53,545 nucleotides of DNA from Clostridia bacterium. GTDB taxonomy: Bacteria > Bacillota > Clostridia > Oscillospirales > Acutalibacteraceae. The notes under the pieces were generated by a model. That model made no database searches, had not been told where the DNA came from, and saw only the letters and a program-made list of their open reading frames with translations. The stretch covers positions 1 to 53,545 of the forward strand of contig JAGAMO010000035.1 in assembly GCA_017624675.1 (NCBI GenBank), read 5' to 3'. Position 1 is the stretch's first letter, and every line of letters begins with the position of its first letter. Of the stretch, positions 35,124 through 46,007 are shown in pieces. A program made the position numbers and the translations under genes.

Positions 35124-35879
35124 TTAAACCTCACAAAGGGTCATAATCTTGGGACCGTCACTTGTGATGACTATTGTATGCTCAAAGTGAGCTGAAAGAG
35201 AACCGTCCTTTGTCAGTACTGTCCAACCGTCGGGTAAAATCTTAACATCCGAACCGCCGGCGTTAACCATTGGCTCAATAGCAAGTGTCATACCCGGCAT
35301 TAGTCTTATTCCCCTGCCGGCAGGACCGAAATTCGGAACCTCCGGTGCTTCGTGAAGCGCTGTGCCAATTCCGTGACCCACAAATTTGCGAACCACTGAT
35401 AATCCGTTTGCTTCAACAAAGCTTTGCACTGCGTTTGAAATATCACCTATTCTGCCGCCCGACACCGCAGCCGCAATTCCCTTATAAAGAGACTGCTCTG
35501 TAATGTCCATCAGCCGCTTTGCTTCGGGAGAAATGTCTCCGCACGCAAAAGTGGCGGCATTATCGCCATGATACCCCTCAAACTCAGCGCCAAGGTCGAT
35601 ACTGACTATATCCCCTTGCTTTAATTTTCTATTACGGGAGGGAATACCGTGAATTACCTCGTTGTTTATAGATATACAGGCGGTGGCAGGATAGCCGTGA
35701 TAGTTTTTAAAGTTAGGTTTTGCGCCCTGACTTAAAATGTAATCCTCGGCCAATTTATCCAGCTCGGCCGTGGTAATACCCGGCTCTACCGCCTTGCCTG
35801 CTATTTGTAATGCTCCTGCTGATATTCTGCAAGCTTCTTTCATAACTTTAAGCTCGCGAGCAGTTTTAAGCACTATCAT
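35124..35879 (-). CDS. map: Methionine aminopeptidase type I
   Basis: Removes the initiator methionine. Metal ligands are visible in SIDLGAEFEGYHGDNAATF (two Asp), GHGIGTALHEAPEVP (His), AIEPMVNAG (Glu) and HFEHTIVIT (Glu). 251 residues. It starts 3 nt after adk. Confidence 0.97.
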   Translation of the reverse strand: MIVLKTARELKVMKEACRISAGALQIAGKAVEPGITTAELDKLAEDYILSQGAKPNFKNYHGYPATACISINNEVIHGIPSRNRKLKQGDIVSIDLGAEFEGYHGDNAATFACGDISPEAKRLMDITEQSLYKGIAAAVSGGRIGDISNAVQSFVEANGLSVVRKFVGHGIGTALHEAPEVPNFGPAGRGIRLMPGMTLAIEPMVNAGGSDVKILPDGWTVLTKDGSLSAHFEHTIVITSDGPKIMTLCEV

Positions 35880-35882
35880 ATC

Positions 35883-36515
35883 CTACTGCTCCAATGCTGC
35901 AAGAACGAGACGAGTTGTATCCTTAACCTCATCCTGACCTTCAACGCATACAAGCTTTCCGCAGGATTTATAATATTCCTTTAAAGGCTCGGTTTGTTCG
36001 TGATAAATTTCAAGTCTGTTTAAAACAGTCTCTGGTTCATCGTCTTTACGAATAACCAAGTTTCCGTCACAGAAATTGCATTTGCCATCTACATTAGGCT
36101 TTTTGAATTCTGTGTGGTAGCTGGCACCGCACTTCTCACAAACGCGTCTACCTGACATACGCTTAACGATTTCCTCGTCTTTAACCTCAATAGAGAGAGC
36201 AAGGTCAATGTCAAAGCCCATAGTGTCAAGCGCTTCGGCTTGGGGGATTGTGCGGGGGAAACCGTCAAGAATGTAACCGTTTGCACAGTCACTCTCTGCT
36301 AAACGCTCCTTGATGATGCCGATAACAACCTCATCAGGAACCAAAGCTCCGGCTTCAATAAAGCTTTTTGCCTTTAAACCCATTTCAGTACCGTTTTTTA
36401 AAGCAGCACGGATAATGTTGCCGGTTGAAATGGTGGGAATGTTGTATTTTTCAGAGATAACCTCTGCCTGGGTGCCTTTACCGGCACCGGGAGCTCCTAA
36501 AAGAATTAATTTCAT
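35883..36515 (-). CDS. adk: Adenylate kinase (zinc LID form)
   Basis: Balances AMP, ADP and ATP. P-loop LLGAPGAGKGTQAEVI, DGFPRT segment, and a LID with four cysteines (VCEKCGASYH and KCNFCDG), the zinc-bearing long form. 210 residues. In the secY-adk-map order. Confidence 0.97.
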   Translation of the reverse strand: MKLILLGAPGAGKGTQAEVISEKYNIPTISTGNIIRAALKNGTEMGLKAKSFIEAGALVPDEVVIGIIKERLAESDCANGYILDGFPRTIPQAEALDTMGFDIDLALSIEVKDEEIVKRMSGRRVCEKCGASYHTEFKKPNVDGKCNFCDGNLVIRKDDEPETVLNRLEIYHEQTEPLKEYYKSCGKLVCVEGQDEVKDTTRLVLAALEQ

Positions 36516-36532
36516 AGATTTACTCCTTTTAA

Positions 36533-37822
36533 TTAATCAAGAAAGCCCTTGTAATGACGCATCATCATCTGGGATTCAAGATTACGAACTGTGTCTAATG
36601 CAACGCCTACCATAATGAGTACCGAAGTACCGCCTAAAGAAATGTTGATTTTGCCTACATTTCCGATAACAATAGGAAGAATTGCGATAACACTCAAGAA
36701 CAAAGCACCCATTAAGGTGATTCTTGATAAAATCTTAGAAATGAAATCTGAAGTGGGCTTGCCGGGACGAATACCGGGGATTGCACCACCGTTTTTACGC
36801 AAGTTGTTAGTCATTTCAACAGGATTAAACTGGATGGTTGCATAGAAGTAAGCAAATCCAATAATCATTGCGAAGTATACTACTGCGTAGAAAATTCCCT
36901 GAACGCTGAAAAGCTGTAAAACCTTACCAAAGGATGTTGCCTGTTGCTCAGCATTCATAAAGCCCAAAATCATTGTAGGGAGCATCAAAATTGAGGAAGC
37001 AAAGATGATAGGCATAACACCTGACATATTAACCTTAATCGGAATATGTGTGTTTTGACCGCCATACATCTTATTTCCAACAACACGCTTTGCATACTGA
37101 ACGGGAATTCTGCGTTCTGCCTCGGTCATCCAAACAACGAAGGCGATAATTGCTAAAAAAGCAACCAAAATTCCGATAACAGCAAACTTCTGGTCGAAAT
37201 CTTTCCAGTATGTCCACAAAGCACCTGCTGCCTGAGGACCGCGGGAAAGAATACCTGCGAAAAGGAGTATTGAAATACCGTTGCCGATACCCTTTGAATC
37301 AACCTGTTCGCCGAGCCACATTACTAAGGCAGAGCCTGCAGTGAATGCCAAAACGATAACAAAACCTGCAAAGATTACAGCAGCTGTACCGCTTACGGTC
37401 AAGAAACCACTTCTCTTCAAATAGATATAGTAAGCTATACCCTGAATAATTGCCAAAATAATGGTTGCATAACGTGTGATTTGTGCTAATTTCTTCTGAC
37501 CCTCTTCACCCTCTTTAGAAAGTCTCTCTAACGCGGGGATAGCCACACAGAGAAGCTGAACGATAATTGAAGAGTTAATGTACGGGGTTACCGACATTGC
37601 GAAGATGGCGCCGTATTCGAGACCGCCACCGGTCAGAATTGAAAGGTAGCTGAAAAATTCATTTACGCCTTCACCTGTCATAGATGCGCGTAAAGCAGCT
37701 ACATTGATATAAGGAACGGGGATTACCGAACCGATACGGAAAATGAGAAGAATTAAGATTGTAAATAAAATCTTATTTCTAAGCTCTTTTATTCTCCAAG
37801 CGTTCTTTAATGTTTCTAACAT
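36533..37822 (-). CDS. secY: Preprotein translocase channel SecY
   Basis: Ten-helix protein-conducting channel, 429 residues. Signatures include IPALERLSKEGEEGQKKLAQ, the YGGQNTHIPIKVNMSGVMPI segment and GGTSVLIMVGVALDTV near the C-terminus. The ATG overlaps the rplO stop codon by one base. Confidence 0.98.
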   Translation of the reverse strand: MLETLKNAWRIKELRNKILFTILILLIFRIGSVIPVPYINVAALRASMTGEGVNEFFSYLSILTGGGLEYGAIFAMSVTPYINSSIIVQLLCVAIPALERLSKEGEEGQKKLAQITRYATIILAIIQGIAYYIYLKRSGFLTVSGTAAVIFAGFVIVLAFTAGSALVMWLGEQVDSKGIGNGISILLFAGILSRGPQAAGALWTYWKDFDQKFAVIGILVAFLAIIAFVVWMTEAERRIPVQYAKRVVGNKMYGGQNTHIPIKVNMSGVMPIIFASSILMLPTMILGFMNAEQQATSFGKVLQLFSVQGIFYAVVYFAMIIGFAYFYATIQFNPVEMTNNLRKNGGAIPGIRPGKPTSDFISKILSRITLMGALFLSVIAILPIVIGNVGKINISLGGTSVLIMVGVALDTVRNLESQMMMRHYKGFLD

Positions 37823-38262
37823 TAAATCACCTCGGTCTTTCCGCCGGCAGCAGCAATTTTCTCAGCTGCAGAAGCAGAGAAAGCGTTAAGTTTAACTTCT
37901 AATTTCTTAGTAAGCTTTCCGTTGCCTAAAACCTTTACAGGAAGGTTAGCCTTCTTAATGATTCCCTTAAGCTTCAAAGCTTCAGCGTCGATAACTGTAC
38001 CGTCCTCGAACACTTCTAAAGCGGAAACGTTAATAGCTACCCAATCCTGAGCAAATATATTGTTAAAGCCACGCTTAGGAACACGTCTTTGTAAAGGCAT
38101 CTGTCCGCCTTCAAAGCCTGCTCTAAAACCGCGACCTGCACGGGCTTTTTGACCCTTGTGACCCTTACCGGCTGTTTTGCCGTTACCTGAGCCATGGCCT
38201 CTGCCTATGCGCTTAGACTCTTTTGTAGAGCCAATAGCCGGAGCTAATTCATGCATTTTCAT
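37822..38262 (-). CDS. rplO: 50S ribosomal protein L15
   Basis: Late 50S assembly protein. Gly/Lys-rich N-terminus ([20 protein letters not shown]) then [17 protein letters not shown]. The ATG at 38262 has AAGGAGGTG six nt upstream; an in-frame start 45 nt earlier would add residues foreign to L15. 146 residues. Confidence 0.97.
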   Translation of the reverse strand: MKMHELAPAIGSTKESKRIGRGHGSGNGKTAGKGHKGQKARAGRGFRAGFEGGQMPLQRRVPKRGFNNIFAQDWVAINVSALEVFEDGTVIDAEALKLKGIIKKANLPVKVLGNGKLTKKLEVKLNAFSASAAEKIAAAGGKTEVI

Positions 38263-38313
38263 TGTTCGCACCTCCTTGCTTAATACACGGTCTAACCGTA
38301 ATTCCACCTAGAA

Positions 38314-38514
38314 TTAAGCCTTAACTTCGCTGAATTCTACTAAGTGGATAATCTTGTTAATTTTGCCTCTGGTCTGAGCGTTATCGGGATGACATCTCTC
38401 ATCGCCAATTTTATGAAGACCCAAAGCCTCAGCAGTTGCGATTTGGTCCTTTTTAGAACCGATTGTGCTTTTAACAAGCTTTACCTTAAGGCAAGCAGTC
38501 TTTTTTGTAGCCAT
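38314..38514 (-). CDS. rpmD: 50S ribosomal protein L30
   Basis: 66 residues. LKVKLVKSTIGSKKDQIATA followed by EALGLHKIGD is the L30 signature. Between rpsE and rplO as usual. Confidence 0.96.
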   Translation of the reverse strand: MATKKTACLKVKLVKSTIGSKKDQIATAEALGLHKIGDERCHPDNAQTRGKINKIIHLVEFSEVKA

Positions 38515-38528
38515 TTCACTGCTCCTCC

Positions 38529-39032
38529 TTAACCTACGATTTCCTTAGCAGTCTTGCCACGGATAGCAGCAACCTCTTCAGCACTTCTGAGTGCCTTAAG
38601 ACCTGCTATTGTAGCGCGAACTACGTTACAAGGATTGTTTGAACGTAAAGCCTTTGTACGAATATCGGAAATACCGACAGTCTCAACAACGGCACGAACC
38701 GCACCGCCGGCGATAACACCGGTACCGGGAGCAGCGGGCTTGAGTAAAACTCTGCCTGCACCGAACTCACCAATGATTTCGTGCGGGATGGTAGTACCCT
38801 TTAAGGATACCTTTATAAGATTTTTCTTAGCGTCCTCGATACCTTTACGGATAGCATCCGGAACTTCGCCGGCTTTACCCATACCGTAACCTACGATACC
38901 GTTTCCGTCACCTACAACTACGAGAGCAGAGAATTTCATAATACGTCCGCCCTTTACGGTTTTAGAAACACGGTTAATGGCAACTACACGCTCTTTTAAA
39001 TCTAATGTTGATGCGTCTATATTTGTAGCCAA
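38529..39032 (-). CDS. rpsE: 30S ribosomal protein S5
   Basis: 167 residues. The double-stranded-RNA-binding-like N-domain contains [19 protein letters not shown], and [20 protein letters not shown] is in the C-domain. Contributes to decoding accuracy. Confidence 0.98.
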   Translation of the reverse strand: MATNIDASTLDLKERVVAINRVSKTVKGGRIMKFSALVVVGDGNGIVGYGMGKAGEVPDAIRKGIEDAKKNLIKVSLKGTTIPHEIIGEFGAGRVLLKPAAPGTGVIAGGAVRAVVETVGISDIRTKALRSNNPCNVVRATIAGLKALRSAEEVAAIRGKTAKEIVG

Positions 39033-39047
39033 AAGTATTCCTCCCTC

Positions 39048-39407
39048 TTAGAACTTAAGGCCGCCCTCACGGGCACCTTCAGCTAATTCTTTGACACGGC
39101 CGTGATAAATGTATCCGCCACGGTCAAAAACAACCTCGGTGATGCCCTTAGCAGCAGCACGCTCTGCGATTAACTGTCCAACCTTACGAGCACCCTCGCT
39201 GTTACCGCCGTTTAACTCGAAATCCTTCTCGTTAGAAGCAACTGCTGCGAGTGTTACACCGTTTACATCATCTATAAGCTGGGCTGTGATGTTCTTATTG
39301 GAGCGGAATACGTTAAGACGAGGACAAGCAGCTGTTCCGCTAATCTTAGCACGAACACGCATATGACGCTTAAGTCTTGCCTTATTGCTGTTAGTTTTGC
39401 TAACCAT
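39048..39407 (-). CDS. rplR: 50S ribosomal protein L18
   Basis: 5S rRNA-binding protein of 119 residues. [20 protein letters not shown] and [20 protein letters not shown] match L18. Confidence 0.97.
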   Translation of the reverse strand: MVSKTNSNKARLKRHMRVRAKISGTAACPRLNVFRSNKNITAQLIDDVNGVTLAAVASNEKDFELNGGNSEGARKVGQLIAERAAAKGITEVVFDRGGYIYHGRVKELAEGAREGGLKF

Positions 39408-39422
39408 TTACATACACTCCTT

Positions 39423-39971
39423 TTATTTCTTAGAACCCTTAGCGGCCTTACCTTCTTTACGGCGGATATGCTCATCAGCATACTTAATGCCCTTGCCCTT
39501 ATAAGGCTCGGGGGGACGCTTCTCGCGAACCTCTGCCGCAAATTGGCCAACCTTTTGCTTATCGGCACCGCTTATAATGATTTGGTTCGGGTTCGGTACC
39601 TCAATTGTAATACCAGCGATTTCTTCCATAATAACCTGATGAGAGTAACCGAGGTTCATTACAAGATTTTTTCCCTGCTTCTGTGCACGGTAACCAATAC
39701 CGTTTACCTCTAAAGTCTTGGAGTAGCCATTTGCTACACCCTCAACCATGTTAGCGATAAGTGTACGGGTTAAACCGTGAAGTGCGCGGTGTTCTTTATT
39801 GTCAGAAGGACGTGTAACGATAATCTCGTTGCCTTCTAATGCGATAGCCATATCAGCATTAAAAGTATCCTTGAGTTCACCCTTAGGTCCTTTAACGAAA
39901 ACTTCGTTGCCGTTAACCTTAACCTCAACACCTGCGGGAATTGTGATAGGTTTTCTTCCTATTCTAGACAT
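39423..39971 (-). CDS. rplF: 50S ribosomal protein L6
   Basis: Two-domain protein of 182 residues beside the factor-binding site. [20 protein letters not shown] at the start and [20 protein letters not shown] near the end are diagnostic. Confidence 0.98.
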   Translation of the reverse strand: MSRIGRKPITIPAGVEVKVNGNEVFVKGPKGELKDTFNADMAIALEGNEIIVTRPSDNKEHRALHGLTRTLIANMVEGVANGYSKTLEVNGIGYRAQKQGKNLVMNLGYSHQVIMEEIAGITIEVPNPNQIIISGADKQKVGQFAAEVREKRPPEPYKGKGIKYADEHIRRKEGKAAKGSKK

Positions 39972-39986
39972 TCCTAACGCACCTCC

Positions 39987-40385
39987 TTACCAAACATAAG
40001 CAAGCACTTCGCCGCCAACGTTAGCTTTGCGTGCTTCTTTGTCTGTCATAATACCCTTAGAGGTGGAAAGGATTGCTATACCAAGGCCTTTCATAACCTT
40101 AGGCATATCCTCTACATTTGTGTAGATACGCAAGCCCGGCTTAGAAACTCTGCGGATGCCGGTGATAACCTGCGACTTATTCTGGCCGTATTTCAAAGTA
40201 ATATGAATTACGCCCTGTTTACCGTCTTCTTCAACGGTAAAGCTTGCGATGTAGCCTTCATCAAGTAAAATCTGAGCGATAGCTTTCTTTACTTTGGATG
40301 CAGGAACATCTACCGAATCGTGTTTTGCAGAGGATGCGTTACGAATTCTCGTAAGCATATCTGCTATTGTATCGGTAATTTGCAT
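39987..40385 (-). CDS. rpsH: 30S ribosomal protein S8
   Basis: Central-domain 16S binder of 132 residues. Starts [20 protein letters not shown] and ends with the [20 protein letters not shown] region. In E. coli S8 represses the spc operon; no regulatory site was identified here. Confidence 0.98.
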   Translation of the reverse strand: MQITDTIADMLTRIRNASSAKHDSVDVPASKVKKAIAQILLDEGYIASFTVEEDGKQGVIHITLKYGQNKSQVITGIRRVSKPGLRIYTNVEDMPKVMKGLGIAILSTSKGIMTDKEARKANVGGEVLAYVW

Positions 40386-40413
40386 GCCGTCAACCTCCTT
40401 TTAGTTCTGCGCC

Positions 40414-40599
40414 TTACCAGCTAGCCTTCTTTACTCCGGGGATCTCGCCCTTGTAAGCGAGTTCTCTGAAGCATATACGGCAGATGCCGTACTTACGAAG
40501 ATAAGCGTGGGGGCGGCCACAGATTTTACATCTGTTGTACTCTCTTGTAGAAAACTTAGCAGGACGAGCCTGTTTGATTTTCATAGCAGTTTTAGCCAT
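40414..40599 (-). CDS. rpsN: 30S ribosomal protein S14 type Z
   Basis: Short zinc-binding S14 of 61 residues with [20 protein letters not shown], four cysteines in two CxxC pairs. The longer zinc-free form is not in this window. Confidence 0.97.
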   Translation of the reverse strand: MAKTAMKIKQARPAKFSTREYNRCKICGRPHAYLRKYGICRICFRELAYKGEIPGVKKASW

Positions 40600-40616
40600 A
40601 GTTCTTTTCCTCCTAC

Positions 40617-41156
40617 TTACTTCGCAAACGGAGCGCCTAAAAGTGTAAGCAACTCACGAGCTTCTTCGTCTGTATTGGCGGTGGTAACAAAGATAATATC
40701 CATACCACGAACCTTGTCAATCTTTTCGTATTCGATTTCGGGGAATATTAACTGCTCTTTAACGCCCATAGCATAGTTTCCTCTGCCGTCGAAAGCGTTG
40801 GGGTTAATACCTCTGAAGTCTCTTACTCTGGGGAGAGCTGCGTTGAAAAGTCTCTCAACGAATTCATACATTCTCTCGCCTCTTAAAGTAACCTTTGCAC
40901 CGATGGGCATACCTTCACGAAGCTTGAAGTTTGCAACAGACTTCTTAGCTTTGCAGGGTACTGCCTTCTGTCCGGTGATTTTGCCAAGGTCAGTGATGAT
41001 AGCATCAATAACCTTAGAATTGTCCTTTGCCTCGCCGGCACCTACATTGATAACTACTTTATCGAGCTTAGGAATCTGCATAACGCTCTTGTAGCCGAAT
41101 TTCTGCATCAATGCGGGAGCAATGGAAGCTTTATATTCATTAGCTAAATATGACAT
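40617..41156 (-). CDS. rplE: 50S ribosomal protein L5
   Basis: 5S-associated protein of 179 residues contacting the P-site t[23 protein letters not shown] and [20 protein letters not shown] are typical. Confidence 0.98.
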   Translation of the reverse strand: MSYLANEYKASIAPALMQKFGYKSVMQIPKLDKVVINVGAGEAKDNSKVIDAIITDLGKITGQKAVPCKAKKSVANFKLREGMPIGAKVTLRGERMYEFVERLFNAALPRVRDFRGINPNAFDGRGNYAMGVKEQLIFPEIEYEKIDKVRGMDIIFVTTANTDEEARELLTLLGAPFAK

Positions 41157-41174
41157 TGTCAGTTCCTCCTACTC

Positions 41175-41498
41175 TTAAAAAGTCTCTCCGCATTTCTTGC
41201 AAACGCGGTCTTTTTTGCCATCTTCGTAGATTTTAGTGCCTACTCTGGTGGGCTTATTGCACTTAGGACATACTAATTGAACCTTACAAGCGTAAATTGC
41301 GCTCTCGGTCTCAATTATTCCGGAGGGGTCTCCGGCCTTACGGGGCTTAACATGTTTCTTAACCTTGTTGATGCCCTCAACTATTACTTTACCCTCTTCG
41401 GGGCTAACCTCAAGAACCTTACCGGTCTTATTGCGGTCCTTCTTGTCTCCTGTGAGGAGTACTACGGTATCACCCGTCTTAATGTGAAGCTTATTCAT
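41175..41498 (-). CDS. rplX: 50S ribosomal protein L24
   Basis: Assembly-initiating protein of 107 residues with a KOW domain (IKTGDTVVLLTGDKKDRNKT). The C-terminus carries two CxxC pairs (CPKCNKPTRVG and CKKCGE), a zinc-ribbon arrangement found in many Gram-positive L24 proteins. Confidence 0.97.
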   Translation of the reverse strand: MNKLHIKTGDTVVLLTGDKKDRNKTGKVLEVSPEEGKVIVEGINKVKKHVKPRKAGDPSGIIETESAIYACKVQLVCPKCNKPTRVGTKIYEDGKKDRVCKKCGETF

Positions 41499-41514
41499 TT
41501 GTCTTTACCTCCCA

Positions 41515-41883
41515 TTAAAGTACTTCCGGAGCAAGAGAAAGAATCTTAGTATAATCTTTCTCACGAAGCTCACGGGCTACGGGTCCAAAAATACGGGTAC
41601 CACGGGGGTTTTTGTCCTCACGGATGATAACAGCCGCATTTTCGTCAAATCTGATGTATGTGCCGTCATTACGACGAAGACCCTTAGCAGAACGAACTAC
41701 TACAGCCTTAACAACATCGCCCTTCTTTACAGTACCGCCGGGAGCGGCCTTTTTAACAGAAGCCACGATAACGTCGCCAATGTTGGCATACCTCCTTCTG
41801 GAGCCTCCAAGAACACGGATGCACATAATTTCTTTAGCACCGGTATTGTCAGCAACCTTGAGGTAACTCTGTTGTTGTATCAC
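41515..41883 (-). CDS. rplN: 50S ribosomal protein L14
   Basis: 122 residues. [20 protein letters not shown] and the [20 protein letters not shown] segment are diagnostic. Confidence 0.98.
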   Translation of the reverse strand: MIQQQSYLKVADNTGAKEIMCIRVLGGSRRRYANIGDVIVASVKKAAPGGTVKKGDVVKAVVVRSAKGLRRNDGTYIRFDENAAVIIREDKNPRGTRIFGPVARELREKDYTKILSLAPEVL

Positions 41884-41903
41884 AGTGTTTTCCTCCTTGT
41901 AGA

Positions 41904-42161
41904 CTACTTAGCCTTTTCGATAATCTCAACCACACGCCAATTCTTTTGCTTGGAGAGAGGTCTTGTTTCCATAATAAGAACCTTATCACCTACGCCGCAC
42001 ATGTTATTCTCATCGTGAGCCTTAAGTCTGATAGTATTCTTAATAATCTTCTTGTAGAGGGGGTGCTTTACGTTGTCTTGAATAGCAACTACAACGGTTT
42101 TATCCATTTTGTCACTTGCAACGATGCCCACTCTTGTTTTACGAAGGTTTCTTTCACTCAT
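41904..42161 (-). CDS. rpsQ: 30S ribosomal protein S17
   Basis: 85-residue OB-fold protein. [20 protein letters not shown] and the [20 protein letters not shown] segment identify it. Confidence 0.98.
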   Translation of the reverse strand: MSERNLRKTRVGIVASDKMDKTVVVAIQDNVKHPLYKKIIKNTIRLKAHDENNMCGVGDKVLIMETRPLSKQKNWRVVEIIEKAK

Positions 42162-42176
42162 TTTCAGCTACCTCCT

Positions 42177-42383
42177 TTAAGCGTTATTGCTGTTCTTGAT
42201 TTCGGTTTCGCGGATAATTGTCTTAACGCGAGCGATATCTTTCTTAACAGCAACGATACTCATGGGGTTTTCGAGCTGATTAATGGCGAGTTGGAAACGC
42301 AGTTTAAATAATTGGTCTTTAAGGTCTGCCAACTTTTCGTTAAGCTCAGCTAAGCTCAATTCTCTGATTTCCTTTGCATTCAT
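42177..42383 (-). CDS. rpmC: 50S ribosomal protein L29
   Basis: 68-residue helical hairpin at the exit tunnel. [20 protein letters not shown] and the [20 protein letters not shown] region match. One base overlaps rplP. Confidence 0.97.
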   Translation of the reverse strand: MNAKEIRELSLAELNEKLADLKDQLFKLRFQLAINQLENPMSIVAVKKDIARVKTIIRETEIKNSNNA

Positions 42384-42808
42384 TACTGCTCACCACCCAT
42401 TTCCTGCTTAGTAACAAACTTACACTTAATAGGAAGCTTGTTAGCGGCGAGACGCATAGCCTCACGGGCTAACTCCTCGCTAACACCACCGATTTCGAAC
42501 ATTACACGGCCGGGTTTAACAACGGCTACCCAGTATTCGGGTGAACCTTTACCTGAACCCATTCGGGTTTCAGCAGGTTTCTCAGTAATGGGCTTATCGG
42601 GGAATATTTTAATCCAAACTTTACCGCCACGCTTGATATAACGTGTCATAGCAATACGGGCAGCTTCGATTTGGTTAGAGGTAATCCACGCAGGCTCTAA
42701 AGCCTGAAGACCGAAATCACCGTGTGTTACGGTGTTACCTCTTAGAGCTTTACCGGTCATACGACCACGGTGTACTCTACGGTATTTAACACGCTTAGGC
42801 ATTAACAT
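42383..42808 (-). CDS. rplP: 50S ribosomal protein L16
   Basis: 141 residues near the A-site tRNA elbow. It begins [17 protein letters not shown]. The first ATG (42808) is preferred: it overlaps the rpsC stop codon and has GGAGG 9 nt upstream, while the second ATG is 15 nt away. Confidence 0.98.
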   Translation of the reverse strand: MLMPKRVKYRRVHRGRMTGKALRGNTVTHGDFGLQALEPAWITSNQIEAARIAMTRYIKRGGKVWIKIFPDKPITEKPAETRMGSGKGSPEYWVAVVKPGRVMFEIGGVSEELAREAMRLAANKLPIKCKFVTKQEMGGEQ

Positions 42809-43476
42809 TAGCGGGAGCCTCCTTCCTTCTTGGAACGATTGCGATTATCGGAAAGAACTTCGCCCTTGTAAATCCAAACCTTAACACCAATCTTACCGTA
42901 AGTGGTGTCAGCCTCTGCAAAGCCGTAATCAATGTCAGCTCTGAGGGTTTGTAGGGGGATAGTACCTTCATGATACTGTTCGCTTCTTGCGATTTCAGCG
43001 CCGCCTAAACGACCTGAAACCTGAGTTTTGATACCCTTAACGCCGAGTCTCATTGCTCTGCCGATGGAGAGCTTCATAGCGCGGCGGAAAGAAATACGTT
43101 TTTCAAGCTGAGTTGCAATGTTTTCTGCAACGAGCTGTGCGTTAGCGTCAGGACTCTTAATCTCAACAATGTTTACAACTACTGTTTTGCCAAGCATTTT
43201 CTGGCAAGTAGCGCGAAGCTTTTCAATTTCGCTACCGTTACGGCCGATAACCATACCGGGTTTTGCACAGTGGATGTGAAGTCTTACACGCTTGTCGTCA
43301 CGTTCGATTTCGATTTTTGCAATACCTGCACTGTAAAGTGCCTTTTTAAGGTATTTACGGAGGTTATAGTCCTCAACCAATGTGTCACCAAAGGTGCCTT
43401 TATTGGCAAACCAACGTGAGTCCCAGTTTTTAATTACGCCCACACGCATACCGTGGGGATTAACTTTTTGACCCAT
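42808..43476 (-). CDS. rpsC: 30S ribosomal protein S3
   Basis: KH-domain protein at the mRNA entry channel, 222 residues. [20 protein letters not shown] start, KH motif [16 protein letters not shown], and C-terminal [15 protein letters not shown]. Confidence 0.98.
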   Translation of the reverse strand: MGQKVNPHGMRVGVIKNWDSRWFANKGTFGDTLVEDYNLRKYLKKALYSAGIAKIEIERDDKRVRLHIHCAKPGMVIGRNGSEIEKLRATCQKMLGKTVVVNIVEIKSPDANAQLVAENIATQLEKRISFRRAMKLSIGRAMRLGVKGIKTQVSGRLGGAEIARSEQYHEGTIPLQTLRADIDYGFAEADTTYGKIGVKVWIYKGEVLSDNRNRSKKEGGSR

Positions 43477-43491
43477 TTTAAAACCTCCTCA

Positions 43492-43830
43492 TTAAATTTC
43501 GCGTTCTTTAAGAACGATTGTCATATGGCTTGTTCTCTTCAAGATTCTGTGAGCTCTGCCGTGGTCCTTTGGACGAATTCTCTTAAGAGTAGGTCCGGGA
43601 CAAACAAAACACTCAGCAACATAAAGACGGGAAACATCCATATTGTGATTGTTTTCTGCATTTGCAATAGCTGATGCTAAAAGCTTCTCTAAATACTCGC
43701 AAGCGGACTTAGGAGTAAATTTGAGTATAGCCATAGCCTTGTCAGCATCCTGGTTACGGATTAAATCCATAACTATTTTCACCTTACGGGGTGAAATGCG
43801 GGCGTATTTAAGTATTGCCCTAGCTTCCAT
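43492..43830 (-). CDS. rplV: 50S ribosomal protein L22
   Basis: Exit-tunnel protein. Translation most likely starts at the ATG at 43830 ([20 protein letters not shown]), with GGAG 9 nt upstream, giving 112 residues. The frame is open for 32 more codons upstream, but those overlap rpsS and are unlike L22. C-terminal [20 protein letters not shown] is conserved. Confidence 0.97.
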   Translation of the reverse strand: MEARAILKYARISPRKVKIVMDLIRNQDADKAMAILKFTPKSACEYLEKLLASAIANAENNHNMDVSRLYVAECFVCPGPTLKRIRPKDHGRAHRILKRTSHMTIVLKEREI

Positions 43831-43849
43831 AGTCAAACTCTCCTTTACT

Positions 43850-44125
43850 TTACTTACCGCTGGTCTTTGAACCTGCGTGACCTTTAAATGTTCTGGTCGG
43901 TGCAAATTCACCGAGCTTATGACCAACCATATCCTCTGTTACGTAAACAGGAACGTGTTTACGTCCGTCATGAACCGCAAAAGTGTGTCCAACGAAATCG
44001 GGGAATATGGTGGATGAACGGCTCCAAGTTTTAAGAACACGCTTTTCGCCGGCTTCGTTCATTTCTTTGACTCTCTTTAGCAACACGGGTTGCACGTAAG
44101 GGCCTTTTTTAATGCTTCTTCCCAT
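43850..44125 (-). CDS. rpsS: 30S ribosomal protein S19
   Basis: 91 residues. [40 protein letters not shown] and the C-terminal [14 protein letters not shown] segment are standard. Confidence 0.98.
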   Translation of the reverse strand: MGRSIKKGPYVQPVLLKRVKEMNEAGEKRVLKTWSRSSTIFPDFVGHTFAVHDGRKHVPVYVTEDMVGHKLGEFAPTRTFKGHAGSKTSGK

Positions 44126-44149
44126 AAATCCTTAACTCCTTTCGCTGAC

Positions 44150-44977
44150 TTACTTGCGACGCTTAACGATATACTTATCGCTAGCCTTATGCTTCTGACG
44201 GGTCTTGTAACCGAGGGTGGGTTTACCCCAAGGGGTAACAGGACCGGGACGTCCGATGGGGGATTTACCCTCACCACCACCGTGGGGGTGGTCACAGGGG
44301 TTCATTACAGAACCGCGAACTGTGGGTCTCCAACCCATGTGGCGCTTACGTCCTGCTTTACCGTAGTTGATGTTAGCATGCTCAGGATTGGAAACAGTAC
44401 CAACTGTTGCCATGCACTTAGCAGGAACGTTGCGAAGCTCACCGGAAGGAAGACGAAGCAATGCCATACCGTTTTCCTTAGCCATAAGCTGTGCCATGTT
44501 ACCAGCAGAACGTGCAAGCTGAGCGCCCTTACCGGGGTAAAGCTCGATATTGTGAATGAAGGTACCAACGGGGATATTAACCAAAGGTAATGCGTTACCG
44601 GGTTTAATATCTGCATCGGGACCGCTTACAACAGTATCTCCAACCTTTAAATCTTGAGGAGCGATAATGTAACGCTTCTCGCCGTCCTCGTACTGAACGA
44701 GGGCAATGAAAGCAGAACGGTTGGGGTCGTACTCAAGGGTAAGAACTGTTGCGGGGATACCGAAACGCTCTCTCTTGAAGTCGATAATTCTGTACTTTCT
44801 GCGGTTTCCGCCGCCTCTATGGCGAACGGTGATTCTGCCGTAGCTGTTTCTACCGGCATTTTTCTTAATAGCTGTAAGCAAACTTCTTTCAGGCGCTACC
44901 TTGGAAAGACCGGAATAATCCATAGTGGTCATATTACGGCGGCCGTTAGTAGTCGGCTTATAATGTTTAATAGCCAT
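44150..44977 (-). CDS. rplB: 50S ribosomal protein L2
   Basis: Key peptidyl-transferase-centre assembly protein. [17 protein letters not shown] start and the C-terminal [19 protein letters not shown] with the conserved histidine stretch. The ATG at 44977 (275 residues) is favoured on homology; a GTG four codons earlier touches the AGGAG ribosome site. Confidence 0.98.
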   Translation of the reverse strand: MAIKHYKPTTNGRRNMTTMDYSGLSKVAPERSLLTAIKKNAGRNSYGRITVRHRGGGNRRKYRIIDFKRERFGIPATVLTLEYDPNRSAFIALVQYEDGEKRYIIAPQDLKVGDTVVSGPDADIKPGNALPLVNIPVGTFIHNIELYPGKGAQLARSAGNMAQLMAKENGMALLRLPSGELRNVPAKCMATVGTVSNPEHANINYGKAGRKRHMGWRPTVRGSVMNPCDHPHGGGEGKSPIGRPGPVTPWGKPTLGYKTRQKHKASDKYIVKRRK

Positions 44978-44989
44978 TTTTAATTTCAC

Positions 44990-45070
44990 TCTCCTATTTT
45001 GGCTTAGCGAAACCCGTATTAAAGGGTTTCATACATCACCGGAAATCAACGATTTCCAACAGACGGGTTC
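44990..45070 (-). promoter_or_regulatory. Hairpins in the rplW-rplB intercistronic gap
   Basis: GAAACCC/GGGTTTC (45009-45015 with 45024-45030) and GGAAATC/GATTTCC (45041-45047 with 45051-45057). There is no T-tract. Unusual inside a cluster whose other gaps are mostly under 30 nt; an RNA-processing or regulatory site is possible. Confidence 0.4.
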
Positions 45071-45364
45071 TTAGATAAGACCGTCGAAGAATTCGATAGG
45101 CTTGGAATCAGCCTTTAATGTTACGATAGCCTTTTTCCAAGAAGCAGTGTAACCGCTGTAGCGGCCCATGCGCTTCATTTTGCCGCGAACGCTGATTGTG
45201 TTTACCTTAGCAACCTTAACCTTGAAAAGCTCAGCAACTGCTTCAGCAATCTCAATCTTGTTAGCGTCTTTTGCTACCTTAAAGGTGTATTTCTTGTCGG
45301 CAATGCCTGACATGCTCTTTTCGGTAATAACCGGAGCAAGAATGATGTCCTGTGCGGTTTTCAT
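45071..45364 (-). CDS. rplW: 50S ribosomal protein L23
   Basis: 97-residue protein at the exit tunnel that docks trigger factor and [23 protein letters not shown] and [20 protein letters not shown] match. One-base overlap with rplD. Confidence 0.97.
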   Translation of the reverse strand: MKTAQDIILAPVITEKSMSGIADKKYTFKVAKDANKIEIAEAVAELFKVKVAKVNTISVRGKMKRMGRYSGYTASWKKAIVTLKADSKPIEFFDGLI

Positions 45365-45987
45365 TATGCATATACCTCCTCAAGCTTAGCTACTGCACCC
45401 TTAACGATTACCAATGTATCAGCATTGATAATGTCATAGGTGTTGATGGTGTTTACCTGAGCAGACTTAGCGCCCTTGATGTTTGCAATAGACTTAACAG
45501 CGAATGCGTTGTTGTCCTCAAGAACGATAAGAGCTTTTTTACCTGCATTGATAGCCTTTAAGCAATCAGCAACTGTCTTGGTCTTGTAAGAGTCAAGCTT
45601 TAACTCGTCAAGAACGATAAGATTGCCGCCGAGTACTTTGTCAGACAATGCAGAAAGTAAAGCCAATCTGCGAACCTTCTTGTTGAGAGAGTAAGAATAA
45701 TCTCTCGGCTTGGGTGCGTGAACAATACCACCGTGTCTCCACTGAGGTGCTCTTGTAGAGCCCTGTCTTGCGTGGCCTGTACCCTTTTGTCTCCAAGGCT
45801 TTTTACCGCCGCCGGAAACCTCTGTACGGGTGAGAGTGGATTGTGTGCCCTGACGCTGATTTGCAAGGTAGTTAACAACTGCCATGTGCATTACAACAGC
45901 ATTAGGTGTAATTCCGAAAATAGCATCGCTTAATGTGATTTCGCCCACATTTTTGCCTGCCATATCTACTACTGCTATATTAGGCAT
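45364..45987 (-). CDS. rplD: 50S ribosomal protein L4
   Basis: 207 residues. The tunnel-constricting loop includes [20 protein letters not shown] followed by [21 protein letters not shown]4 regulates the S10 operon in E. coli; whether it does so here is unknown. Confidence 0.98.
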   Translation of the reverse strand: MPNIAVVDMAGKNVGEITLSDAIFGITPNAVVMHMAVVNYLANQRQGTQSTLTRTEVSGGGKKPWRQKGTGHARQGSTRAPQWRHGGIVHAPKPRDYSYSLNKKVRRLALLSALSDKVLGGNLIVLDELKLDSYKTKTVADCLKAINAGKKALIVLEDNNAFAVKSIANIKGAKSAQVNTINTYDIINADTLVIVKGAVAKLEEVYA

Positions 45988-46007
45988 AATTCAAAACACT
46001 CCTTCCC

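Noticed and set aside
43831-43926. N-terminal extension of L22 by 32 residues
   Set aside because: It overlaps rpsS and lacks homology to L22; the internal ATG has a well-spaced ribosome site.
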